Both the position numbers and the translations under genes were made by a program. Of a DNA stretch of 64,000 nt, positions 39,532-47,181 are shown piece by piece (the stretch's first letter is position 1; each line of letters opens with the position of its first letter). Below the pieces are notes generated by a model, which saw nothing but the letters and a program-made list of their open reading frames with translations, did no database searches and was not told the DNA's origin. Source of the stretch: Xanthobacter autotrophicus (GTDB taxonomy: Bacteria > Pseudomonadota > Alphaproteobacteria > Rhizobiales > Xanthobacteraceae); contig NZ_JAIVFO010000001.1 in the NCBI RefSeq assembly GCF_029991245.1, forward strand, positions 1-64,000, given 5' to 3'.

Positions 39532-40191
39532 ATGCGCGCCGGCCCGGCTGCCATTTCAGCCTTCCTGTTCGCCCTCCTGGCGATGCCGGCGCCACCGGTC
39601 GCCGCCCAGTGCACGCTCGACGTGCGGGAGGAACACGATCTCGCACACGATCCCGCCTCCGGCCTCGACGCAGCGCGGGCGAAAGCCGGCGGGGCGGAGC
39701 GCGGCACGGCTGGCGTGGTGGCTGATGCGGGCGCCGACGCGAGCATCGACTTGACCGGTTCAGACTTGACCGGTTCAGACTTGGCCGGTTCAGACTTGGC
39801 CGGTTCAGACTTGGCCGGTTCAGACTTGGCCCGCACCAACTTGACCGGCACCGAACCGGGGCAAGGGAACGCCACCGGCGCAGGCGCGGCCGGCCTCCGC
39901 CTCAGCCCTGTGGCGGAGGCGTTCGCCGCCCCGCTCGTCCGGAGCCGTCCGGACCCCTACCGGCCCTATCTGGCCCGCCCGCCCGGCGCGCCACCGTTGA
40001 AATCCGAGGAAGTCGCCACCAACCTGAAGGCCCGCGGCTTCGTGGACGTCAGCGCCGTGCGTCAGCGCGGGCGCAGCTTCCTCGCCGAGGCCACCGGGCC
40101 GCGCGGCGAACGGGTGCGCCTGGTGCTGGATGCCGACAGCGGCGAGATCAACGGCATGCAGGTGATCGGCTTCAGCCCCGCCACCCGGTGA
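39532..40191 (+). CDS. Exported protein with pentapeptide-like repeats and a PepSY-like C-terminus, unknown function
   Basis: A 219-residue protein with a signal peptide (to about PVAAQ). The middle contains a run of five-residue units: DLTGS, DLTGS, DLAGS, DLAGS, DLAGS, DLART, NLTGT. They are encoded by 15-base tandem repeats from 39748 to about 39837. The C-terminal ~55 residues (VATNLKARGFVDVSAVRQRG, then LVLDADSGEINGMQVIG) look like a PepSY-type fold. It starts after AGGGAGGAGC. The repeat block is too short for a full pentapeptide-repeat helix. No function is assigned. Confidence 0.7.
   Translation: MRAGPAAISAFLFALLAMPAPPVAAQCTLDVREEHDLAHDPASGLDAARAKAGGAERGTAGVVADAGADASIDLTGSDLTGSDLAGSDLAGSDLAGSDLARTNLTGTEPGQGNATGAGAAGLRLSPVAEAFAAPLVRSRPDPYRPYLARPPGAPPLKSEEVATNLKARGFVDVSAVRQRGRSFLAEATGPRGERVRLVLDADSGEINGMQVIGFSPATR
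39748..39837 (+). repeat. 15-bp tandem repeats in an exported-protein gene
   Basis: Five consecutive units of GACTTG(A/G)CCGGTTCA plus a degenerate sixth, in frame with the gene. Near-identity of the units suggests recent slippage, so copy number may vary between strains. Confidence 0.85.
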
Positions 40192-40299
40192 CGGCTGAAG
40201 GCCGCGATTGTGAAGGCCCGCCCGAGCGTGTAACCCTCGCGCATCGATCCGGGCCGGGCCTTCCGGCTTGCGACCACGCAGAGCCTACCGAAGCCGCGC

Positions 40300-41247
40300 A
40301 TGACCCTGTTCGCCCTTCCCAACCATCCGGTGCCCGATGGCTGCATCACCGGCGAACTCGTCGCCGCCGACGGCGTGAAGCTGCGGTTTGCCCGCTGGGC
40401 GCCCGAGGCCGGCAGCGTGAAAGGCACCGTCGCCCTGTTCGGTGGACGCTGCGAATTCATCGAGAAATATTTCGAGGTGGTGCGCGAACTGCGCTCCCGC
40501 GGCTTCGCCGTGGCCATGGTGGACTGGCGCGGCCAGGGCGGCTCCCAGCGCCTGCTGCGCAACCCGCTGAAAGGGCACGTGTCCCGCTTCTCGGACTATC
40601 TCCTGGACCTGGAGGTGTTCGCCCGCGAGGTGATGCTGCCCGATTGCCCACCGCCGCATTTCGCGCTGGGCCACTCCATGGGCGGCACCATCCTTCTGTC
40701 CTCGGTGCTGGAGGGCCAGCGCTGGTTCGACCGCATGGTCCTCACCGCGCCGATGCTGGGGCTGGATGCGGTGCCGTTCGAAGGGATCGTGCGCCCCCTG
40801 TCCCTCGCGCTGGCCCATCTGGGCTTCGCCCGCGCCTATGTGCCGGGCGGGCATGGGCGCGCGCTGTCGCGCATGCGGTTCGAAGGCAATCTCCTGACCT
40901 CCGACCGCGCCCGGTTCGAGCGGACACAGGCCCTCGCCAGCGCCTTTCCGGTCCTGGACCTCGGCGCGCCGACCCTGGGCTGGCTCGCCGGAGCCGAGGC
41001 GATCATGGCGGAACTGACGCATCCGGACACCATCAGCCGCATCCGCCAGCCCCTGCTCATCATCGCCGCCGGGGGCGAGCGGCTGGTTTCGAACAAGGCC
41101 ATCGAGCATTTCTCGGCCCGGCTCATCGCCGGCGCCCACGTGGTGGTACCGGCCAGCCGCCATGAGCTGATGATGGAGAGGGACATTTTCCGCGCCCAGT
41201 TCTGGGCCGCGTTCGACGCCTTCATCCCCGGCACGCCGATCCTGTAA
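40300..41247 (+). CDS. Alpha/beta hydrolase, lysophospholipase (PldB-like, monoglyceride lipase family)
   Basis: A 315-residue hydrolase. The nucleophile elbow is LGHSMGGTILLSS, the oxyanion region FGGRCEFIEKYFEVV, and VDWRGQGGSQRLL is the typical DWRG[QH]GxS motif of this group. The catalytic Asp and His are expected near IAAGGERLVS and VVPASRHELMME; the latter His-Glu motif fits PldB/monoacylglycerol lipase-like enzymes. No signal peptide is present, so it is cytoplasmic. The substrate is probably a lysophospholipid or monoglyceride. Confidence 0.85.
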   Translation: MTLFALPNHPVPDGCITGELVAADGVKLRFARWAPEAGSVKGTVALFGGRCEFIEKYFEVVRELRSRGFAVAMVDWRGQGGSQRLLRNPLKGHVSRFSDYLLDLEVFAREVMLPDCPPPHFALGHSMGGTILLSSVLEGQRWFDRMVLTAPMLGLDAVPFEGIVRPLSLALAHLGFARAYVPGGHGRALSRMRFEGNLLTSDRARFERTQALASAFPVLDLGAPTLGWLAGAEAIMAELTHPDTISRIRQPLLIIAAGGERLVSNKAIEHFSARLIAGAHVVVPASRHELMMERDIFRAQFWAAFDAFIPGTPIL

Positions 41248-41303
41248 GGCGGCATTCTCGCCGCGAGGCGGCGTAACGGAGGCGGTGCAACGCCTCCGAA
41301 GTC

Positions 41304-42086
41304 TTACGCGTTAAGGAGGCGCAAGGCCTCCTCATGAACCCTGCGGCTGCCGGCCGCCACCACGCGCCCGCCATGCACCGGAGAGCCGCCTTCCCAGCTG
41401 GTGACGATGCCGCCCGCCCCCTCGATGATGGGGATGAGGGCGATGATGTCGTGGTCCTGCAGCCCGGTCTCGATGACGAGATCCACCAGCCCCGCCGCCA
41501 CCATGCAATAGGCATAGCAGTCGCCGCCGTAGCGGGAGAGGCGCACGCGCTCCTCCACGGTCTCGAAGGCGGCACGATCGGCCGTGTTCATCAGGCGCGG
41601 GCTGGTGGTGAAGAGGATGGCGTCCTCAAGGCGGCGGCAGTCGCGCGCCGACAGGATGCGCTCGCCCGCCGGCCCCCGATAGCGCGCGACGCCGCCATCG
41701 CCGAAGAAGCGCTCGCCGATGAACGGCTGGTGCATCATGCCGTAGACCGGATCGCCGCCCTTCAGCAGGCCGATGAGCGTGCCCCAGGCCGGCAGGCCGG
41801 CGATGAACGACTTGGTGCCGTCGATGGGGTCGAGCGCCCAGACATAAGGCGCATCGCCAACCACATTGTCGAACTCCTCGCCGATGATGCCATGGGCCGG
41901 GAAGGTCTCGCGGATGAGCCTGCGCATGGCCTGCTCGGCGGCGCGGTCGGCCTCGGTGACGGGATCGAAGCCACGGCCGGCGCCCTTGTCCTCGACACCG
42001 AGGGCGGTGCGGAAGAAGGGCAGGATAGCCTCGCCGGAGACGGTCGCGAGCTTGTGGACAAAAGCGTCGAAATCGACGGCGGTCAT
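41304..42086 (-). CDS. hisN: Histidinol-phosphatase, inositol monophosphatase family
   Basis: A 260-residue Mg-dependent phosphatase. Metal-binding motifs are visible: GIIGEEFDN, WALDPIDGTKSFIAG, and the C-terminal LQDHDIIALIPIIEGAGG. The segment GGDCYAYCMVAAGLVDLVIE is characteristic of the HisN branch, which dephosphorylates L-histidinol phosphate in histidine biosynthesis, rather than of SuhB or CysQ. ATG 42086 is chosen; the 42 codons upstream look like a shadow. No other his gene is adjacent. Confidence 0.88.
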   Translation of the reverse strand: MTAVDFDAFVHKLATVSGEAILPFFRTALGVEDKGAGRGFDPVTEADRAAEQAMRRLIRETFPAHGIIGEEFDNVVGDAPYVWALDPIDGTKSFIAGLPAWGTLIGLLKGGDPVYGMMHQPFIGERFFGDGGVARYRGPAGERILSARDCRRLEDAILFTTSPRLMNTADRAAFETVEERVRLSRYGGDCYAYCMVAAGLVDLVIETGLQDHDIIALIPIIEGAGGIVTSWEGGSPVHGGRVVAAGSRRVHEEALRLLNA

Positions 42087-42420
42087 GGCGGCTCCGAAAA
42101 GTGAAAGCGACGGGGAGGCCGCGAGGCCCGCGCCGACGTGCGGCGCCCGGGTCGCGGCGGTCGGCGCCAAACGGCGCGCGGCCAAGAAAGCGCGCGGCCC
42201 CGCCCCTGCCAAGGAAAAAGATCACCGGACAAGATCACCGGGCCAGATGACTTTCAAAATCACCTGCCAAAATCACCTGCGCGGAGCAGCGCTGCCATTG
42301 GGCGAACCGCGGGCATCGCAGCGGTGCAATCGCGCATCAAATAGGCAGTCGACGAACAAACGGCTGCAAACGAATGGTTTCAAGTGCGATGGATGTGCCC
42401 AAACAATCCGCCGGCCATGG
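42087..42420. other. Intergenic region upstream of hisN and the first sRNA, no gene seen
   Basis: About 330 bases between the hisN start (minus strand) and the first sRNA promoter (plus strand). It includes the short repeated word AAGATCACCGG / AATCACCTGC around 42220-42280, with no coding or structural call. Confidence 0.35.
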
Positions 42421-42422
42421 CC

Positions 42423-42451
42423 TTGATGCAAAGGGGGCGCGGGGGCATATT
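42423..42451 (+). promoter_or_regulatory. Sigma-70-like promoter of sRNA copy 1
   Basis: TTGATG (42423-42428), 17-base spacer, CATATT (42446-42451). The spacing is ideal and the -10 is followed by the predicted RNA start near 42457. The same arrangement precedes the second sRNA copy. Confidence 0.65.
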
Positions 42452-42456
42452 GGTGC

Positions 42457-42550
42457 AGCGCGGCATTGTTTGTTGCAGTGCCGCTGCCCTCCTTGGGCGT
42501 TTCCTCCCTAGACTTGGACCGCTCCGGCAACGTGAGCGGTCCCTTTCTTT
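42457..42550 (+). ncRNA. Trans-acting small RNA, alpha-r15/AbcR-like, copy 1
   Basis: A ~94-nt RNA is predicted from a good promoter to an intrinsic terminator. The terminator is GGACCGCTC/GAGCGGTCC (42516-42524 and 42534-42542) followed by CTTTCTTTT. The single-stranded core contains CCTCCTTGGGCGTTTCCTCC, identical to the second copy 0.6 kb away. CU-rich anti-Shine-Dalgarno loops, ~100-nt length and tandem copies in one intergenic region match the alpha-r15 (AbcR) sRNAs of Hyphomicrobiales, which repress ABC-transporter mRNAs with Hfq (established knowledge). The family assignment is from memory; a small-RNA gene is well supported. Confidence 0.72.
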
Positions 42551-43031
42551 TGGGCCTGCCTTACTTGGCCCTGCCTTGCGCGCCATACGCGCGTCGGCCC
42601 TCTTCCGGGATCCCCTGAACGCGCGTTCCTGGCTTTCTTGCAGTGCGCCTTCTTGCCGTGTGCTTTCTTAGAGAGCGCATCCCTGTCGAGCGCCTCTCAG
42701 GCCGAAGCGTCTCGACCGCAGGCCGTCGGGGCAAAGGATCGGGCCAGGACCGCTGGCGTCCTTGCCGCTCGCTTTCCCTCGCCCATCACAATCATATCGC
42801 GCCGGGACATCGACCGGGGGAGACGGGCCAAGCGACGTCCCAAGCCCACGGGGGTTTGGCGACCCGCCACAGGCCCTGCCGTCGCGCCTTGCAGAAGGGA
42901 TTGCGACTCGAATCGAAAATTTTCTGCCCGCACATGACCCGCAACGCGGGCGAGGCCGCACAGCGGCCTCGCTATAATACCTCTAAAATCAATGACTTAT
43001 CGCGGAATCTCAGACTGCGACAAAAGGGGAC
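42551..43031. other. Spacer between the two sRNA genes
   Basis: No supported coding sequence in about 480 bases. Overlapping open frames on both strands are GC shadows. An AT-rich patch around 42970-43010 (CTATAATACCTCTAAAATC) could contain promoter elements for the second sRNA. Confidence 0.4.
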
Positions 43032-43060
43032 TTGATTTATGGCACCGCACTGGGCTATTT
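43032..43060 (+). promoter_or_regulatory. Sigma-70-like promoter of sRNA copy 2
   Basis: TTGATT (43032-43037), 17-base spacer, CTATTT (43055-43060), with the predicted start near 43066. The parallel with the promoter of copy 1 supports both. Confidence 0.55.
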
Positions 43061-43065
43061 GTGCA

Positions 43066-43165
43066 CTGCGACATGGCGATTGGCGTCGCTGTGTCGCTGC
43101 CCTCCTTGGGCGTTTCCTCCCTAGACTTGGGCCGTTCGCTCACGCGGACGGCCCCTTTCTTTTTT
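43066..43165 (+). ncRNA. Trans-acting small RNA, alpha-r15/AbcR-like, copy 2
   Basis: A second ~100-nt RNA. It shares the 36-base block 43095-43130 exactly with copy 1 (42482-42517), including GCCCTCCTTGGGCGTTTCC and CTCCCTAGACTTGG. It ends in its own terminator GGGCCGT/ACGGCCC (43129-43135 and 43148-43154) followed by CTTTCTTTTTT. The terminator stem and the 5' part differ in sequence while keeping structure, which indicates functional conservation. AbcR1/AbcR2 pairs in relatives are arranged in the same way and have partly redundant targets. Confidence 0.72.
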
Positions 43166-43397
43166 GGCCTGCCACATACGCCCATTCGGTGCGGTGGAGA
43201 CCAAAACCACCGTCTAGCAGGCTTGCGGGAGGCGATCTGTCGTCACCTTCTCCCCACCAATACCAATCCGACACCAAGGCATCTGCCATTGATGTCCGCA
43301 ACCGGTATAATGATGCTCAAACCATCAGCCGTGGTGGAATTGGTAGCCGTGCCATTCGAAAAACGCAAGGCACCAGTTTAAAAAATGCAATGCTCAA
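43166..43397. other. Intergenic region with a short tRNA-Leu-like fragment
   Basis: No gene is supported. At 43331-43346, GTGGTGGAATTGGTAG equals the 5' part of many tRNA-Leu genes (acceptor to D-loop), but no anticodon or T-arm follows, so it is a remnant or chance match. The stretch is AT-richer towards the amidohydrolase gene. Confidence 0.4.
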
Positions 43398-44285
43398 TCA
43401 CTCGGCGGCCGCACGGGGCGGCGCCAGCCGGTCGGCGACGGCGGCAAAAAGCTCCGGCAGGAGCCCGGCAATGTCGGAGCGGACACGCTCGAATCCCGCG
43501 TGCCGCTCATAGGCGGCCTCGTCCATATAGAGGCTGCGGTTGAGTTCGATCTGCACCGCATGCAGGCCGGCGGAGGGATTGCCGTAATGCTCGGTGATGT
43601 AGCCCCCGGCATAGGGCTTGTTGCGCACCACCTTGTAGCCGCGCGCGGTCAGCCCCGCCTCGATGGCCTCGATCACGATCTCGCTGCAGCTGGTGCCATA
43701 GCGGTCGCCGATGACGAAATCGGCGCGGGCCACATCCTCGCGGTTCGACGCCGAGGGCATGGAATGGCAATCCACCAGCACCGCCAGGCCCCACTGGCGC
43801 TGCACCCGGCCGATGAGCCGGCGCAGGGCCTGATGATACGGCTTGTAATAGGTCTCGATCCGCTCCAGCGCCTCGCTCACGGCCAGGCGGCGCGGATAGA
43901 TCTCCTGCGCATCCCCCACCACCCGCGCGATGGTGCCGAGCCCGCCGGACACGCGGATCGACCGCGTGTTGGCAAAGGGCGGCAACCGGCCGTCGAACAT
44001 GCGCGGGTCCAGCTCATAGGGCTCGCGGTTGAGGTCGAGGAAGGAGCGCGGGAACAGCGCCCGCATCATCGGTGCCCCCTCCGACACCGCATGGACGAAC
44101 AATTCGTCCACGAAGGTATCCTCCGAGCGCCGCAGCGTTGCAAAGTCGAGCCGGGTCTGGGCGACAAAGCTGCGCGGATAGATTCGTCCCGAATGCGGGG
44201 AATTGAAAACGAACGGCGCACACATGCCGGCCGGCGCGAGCACCTCGAAGGCAGGTTCTATGGCATCGGCGAGGCAGGCGGTCAT
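43398..44285 (-). CDS. N-formylglutamate amidohydrolase
   Basis: A 295-residue zinc hydrolase of the HutG/FGase family that cleaves N-formylglutamate to formate and glutamate in histidine degradation. Motifs: FVFNSPHSGRIYPRSF at the N-terminus, RSEDTFVDELF, FLDLNREPYELDPRMF, LVDCHSMPS (metal ligands) and GGYITEHYGNP. The start is ATG 44285 (TTG codons precede it). It is divergent from cpdR, an arrangement also found in rhizobia. No other hut genes lie in the window, so a different N-formyl or N-acyl amino-acid substrate cannot be excluded. Confidence 0.9.
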   Translation of the reverse strand: MTACLADAIEPAFEVLAPAGMCAPFVFNSPHSGRIYPRSFVAQTRLDFATLRRSEDTFVDELFVHAVSEGAPMMRALFPRSFLDLNREPYELDPRMFDGRLPPFANTRSIRVSGGLGTIARVVGDAQEIYPRRLAVSEALERIETYYKPYHQALRRLIGRVQRQWGLAVLVDCHSMPSASNREDVARADFVIGDRYGTSCSEIVIEAIEAGLTARGYKVVRNKPYAGGYITEHYGNPSAGLHAVQIELNRSLYMDEAAYERHAGFERVRSDIAGLLPELFAAVADRLAPPRAAAE

Positions 44286-44475
44286 CAACAACCCAATGAA
44301 TTGTAATCGTTCCAGAAAAGTCCCCCGGACCGGGCCTCATGATGGCCCGGCGGGCGGCCGCTTGTGAAGAGGCGGTGCGACCTTCACTTCGAATTTACCC
44401 GATTGGGTCAGACAAGTCATATGGCCCCCGGCCCCGCACCGGGGAAGGACCGATCACGACATCAGGGGAAGTGGC

Positions 44476-44838
44476 GTGCCCAAGATCCTGCTCGCCGAAG
44501 ATGACAACGACATGCGGCGCTTTCTTGTGAAGGCGCTTCAGAACGCGGGCTATTCCGTCGCCTCGTGCGACAATGGCCGGTCCGCCTATGAGCGCATGCG
44601 CGAGGAACCCTTCGAGCTTCTGCTCACCGACATCGTCATGCCCGAGATGGACGGCATCGAACTCGCCCGCCGGGCGACCGAACTCGATCCCGACCTCAAG
44701 GTCATGTTCATCACCGGCTTCGCCGCCGTGGCGCTCAACGCCGACAACGAGGCGCCCAGCGAGGCGAAGGTGCTGTCCAAGCCCTTCCATCTGCGCGATC
44801 TCGTCTCGGAGGTGGGAAAGATGTTGGCAGCCGCCTGA
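44476..44838 (+). CDS. cpdR: Single-domain response regulator CpdR
   Basis: A 120-residue stand-alone receiver starting PKILLAEDDNDMRRFLVKAL after the initiator. The phospho-acceptor Asp lies in LLTDIVMPEMDG (about residue 52), the Thr/Ala in MFITGFAAVAL, and the Lys in VLSKPFHLRDLV. CpdR, when unphosphorylated, directs ClpXP to degrade CtrA and PdeA and is controlled by the CckA-ChpT relay (established knowledge). Translation starts at GTG 44476 after AGGGGAAG. Confidence 0.93.
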   Translation: MPKILLAEDDNDMRRFLVKALQNAGYSVASCDNGRSAYERMREEPFELLLTDIVMPEMDGIELARRATELDPDLKVMFITGFAAVALNADNEAPSEAKVLSKPFHLRDLVSEVGKMLAAA

Positions 44839-44899
44839 TCCACACTCAGGGGCCTTGCCTCCGGCGAAACCGGCCGATATAGAGGCGGCTCCTGCGAGG

Positions 44900-44974
<75 letters not shown>

Positions 44975-45070
44975 TCCCTCCTTTGAAAACATTAGCAAAT
45001 TTGCGCGGCTAGGCGGCCTAACCCCCGCCTAGCCCACGGTTTGGCGCCGAACGATTGCCCCAACACGGCA

Positions 45071-45490
45071 TCACTTGACGAGCAGCAGCAGCAGCTTCTG
45101 GCCCGCGGGAGCATCCAGTTCCTTCGCCGTCAGCTTGCCGTCCTTGTTGGTATCAGCCGCGTTGAAGCGGGCGCGGACCACCGCCAGAAACTCGTCCAGC
45201 TCCAATGTCTTGTCGGCATCCTTGTTGACCGCCTTCCAGTCGGCATCGGTCAGCCGGCCCTTGGTCTCGTCCGCTTCAAGGGTCGTGTCACCATCGGGAT
45301 TGATGGCCACGAACAGCTTGGTGCCGAGGTCGATCACCTCGACGATTTCGAGCGTGTCGTCGCCATCCTTGTTGAGCAAGGCCAGGGCGTCCTTGCCTGA
45401 GGTCGCCGCGGAGGCACCGACGATTCCACCCAACGAGAGCAGGCCGGTCAGCGCGACGGCGGTACCCAGGCGAAACAGCGAACGCAACAT
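45071..45490 (-). CDS. Lanmodulin-like exported EF-hand protein
   Basis: A 139-residue precursor with a signal peptide ending near GASAAT and four EF-hand loops: NKDGDDTLEIVE (40-51), NPDGDTTLEADE (64-75), NKDADKTLELDE (89-100) and DTNKDGKLTAKE (113-124). The loop spacings of 12, 13 and 12 residues, and flanking words such as TKGRLTDADW and FLAVVRARFNAAD, plus the ending ELDAPAGQ, line up end to end with lanmodulin, the periplasmic lanthanide-binding protein of methylotrophs (comparison from memory). The lanmodulin hallmark Pro at loop position 2 survives only in loop 2. It could bind lanthanides or calcium. It starts after AGAAGGAGA. Confidence 0.8.
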   Translation of the reverse strand: MLRSLFRLGTAVALTGLLSLGGIVGASAATSGKDALALLNKDGDDTLEIVEVIDLGTKLFVAINPDGDTTLEADETKGRLTDADWKAVNKDADKTLELDEFLAVVRARFNAADTNKDGKLTAKELDAPAGQKLLLLLVK

Positions 45491-45627
45491 GGGAGCGTCT
45501 CCTTCTCTCTGCGCCCCACCTGACGGCAGGGCCGGCATCAGGGATGCCTAACCTTCCGCTCCGGCGGCCGCAATACAAGGCCGCAAGACGAGGTCGTCGC
45601 CATTCTGCCGTGCAGGACGCGCGCCTG

Positions 45628-46959
45628 TCAGCCGAGTGCGAGGCGTTTCAGATCGGCGCAGAACCGCTGCGAGGAGTGCGCCGCGACAAATGCACGGCGC
45701 GCGTCGCTCCGCGCCACAGCGGTATCCCGTTCGTCTAACACGGCCTGCGCAAGGGCGGCACTCCCCTCGGATGCATCAAAATAACGGACTGTAGCCCCGT
45801 AGCTGAGAAAAGCCCCAACAGGCGAAGTGATGACAGGGACATCCCGAGACAAGAGTTGCGGAATTGCACCCGAACTCTCACCCTCGTTCGAGAGCCGCAA
45901 CTGCACGGCCACATCGACGCTCCGCATCAATTCCAGGAAGCGCGCGGGCGTAGGAGAATCCTCGATCAGCAGGCCCGGCTCGTTCAAAATGCCAGCCTGA
46001 CGCGCATAATCGCCCGCCAGATACCCCGCGAGCACCAAAGTGCTTTGCGGGCGCGCCGACCTTATTTCCCGGAATGCATTGATAACGAGGTGCGAGCCCT
46101 TGGTGGCCGACGGCATGCCGAAGGAGCCCATGCGGATCTCGCCATCCGCTACGGGCGGGGCCTTCTGCTCGAACGAATCGAAGACTGGATGGAACAGCAC
46201 ATCGACGGAGCGCATGCCGTCCGCCTCAAGCCATTGGCGGGCAGCCTCGGAATGGACAATGCACCGCTCCAGATCCAAGCCTTCCGCGATACGGCCCACG
46301 CCCACGCGCCCAGGACCGCACTCGCCGGCCGTTCGGTCAAGCGCGAGATGTGACACCAGGGCCGGCATCATGGGGTCGTGAATATGCAACCATTGCCGTG
46401 CCTTGATCGGAAAGCGGACGCCTTGTCGCATCAAGCGGGCAACGGGGACATGATGAAGGGAATTTCCCAGAACCCAGATCACTCTCTGGTACTTCCGGAG
46501 GTTCAGGCCAGCATCAAAAATAGACAATGAAAACGCTTCGATATGCCCCTTGCCCCCAAAAAATCGACGGGTGACAAGAAAGTATTCCTCTAAATCCGCG
46601 TGTGGGAAATAAACATCGACGTCAAACTCGGCCCCCTGGAGCACACGGAAGCTGAAATCCGCAATTCCAGACACCTGCGGCGGCAGCACGGAAACAACAG
46701 CAAACAACGGGTTGCGCAGGTGCGGATTATTTTGCAACCGCCCCAACGAATCGAGCGCGGCAAATCCGTTTGCATCCGTGGCTCGAGGAGGCGCATCGGC
46801 GGACCGGGAGAGACGCGCGAGATCACGATGGTCGAAGCCGACGATGCTCCGCCTCAACTTGCGGACCTTAGCTTCCAACGATTGCCGCAATCGATCGAAA
46901 AAGCCGCCGTCCTTGCGGATCAAGGACCAACCGGTCTTGGGTCGAGGCCCTGTCCGCAT
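45628..46959 (-). CDS. GT4-like glycosyltransferase, probably acquired
   Basis: A 443-residue protein with a B-type glycosyltransferase C-terminal half: IRMGSFGMPSATKGSHLVIN begins the nucleotide-sugar domain, and LSNEGESSGAIPQLLSRDVP is the typical E-x7-E-like donor-site region, followed by VITSPVGAFLSYG. The N-terminal half is not recognised beyond a possible acceptor domain (VSVLPPQVSGIADFSF). It probably decorates a surface polysaccharide or protein. No other polysaccharide genes are adjacent. Codon usage is visibly less GC-biased than in the flanking genes, which suggests horizontal transfer. Confidence 0.72.
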   Translation of the reverse strand: MRTGPRPKTGWSLIRKDGGFFDRLRQSLEAKVRKLRRSIVGFDHRDLARLSRSADAPPRATDANGFAALDSLGRLQNNPHLRNPLFAVVSVLPPQVSGIADFSFRVLQGAEFDVDVYFPHADLEEYFLVTRRFFGGKGHIEAFSLSIFDAGLNLRKYQRVIWVLGNSLHHVPVARLMRQGVRFPIKARQWLHIHDPMMPALVSHLALDRTAGECGPGRVGVGRIAEGLDLERCIVHSEAARQWLEADGMRSVDVLFHPVFDSFEQKAPPVADGEIRMGSFGMPSATKGSHLVINAFREIRSARPQSTLVLAGYLAGDYARQAGILNEPGLLIEDSPTPARFLELMRSVDVAVQLRLSNEGESSGAIPQLLSRDVPVITSPVGAFLSYGATVRYFDASEGSAALAQAVLDERDTAVARSDARRAFVAAHSSQRFCADLKRLALG

Positions 46960-47181
46960 CGTCTTCAGTTCCCTTCGCCCGATGGTCGCCTAATAGCAAG
47001 CATCCCGCGATGGCGACAACGGCCGCCGTTTGCAAAACCCATTTGATCGCAAGCCGCCGCCCATCCGGTACCGCCGCCGCTGCGTATAGGTCCAGCTGGA
47101 CCTGAGCGCCGAATCGACACCCCACCGATTGACGCGCCGGCGCGCAGGCGCCATCTCGCCGGAACACGCCCGAGGACCCCA

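Noticed and set aside
39748-39837. CRISPR or VNTR array without a gene
   Set aside because: The 15-base units are contiguous without spacers and in frame with a secreted protein.
42087-43397. A protein gene in the 1.3-kb gap around the sRNAs
   Set aside because: Frames on both strands lack ribosome binding sites and motifs, and they cross the terminators of the two sRNAs.
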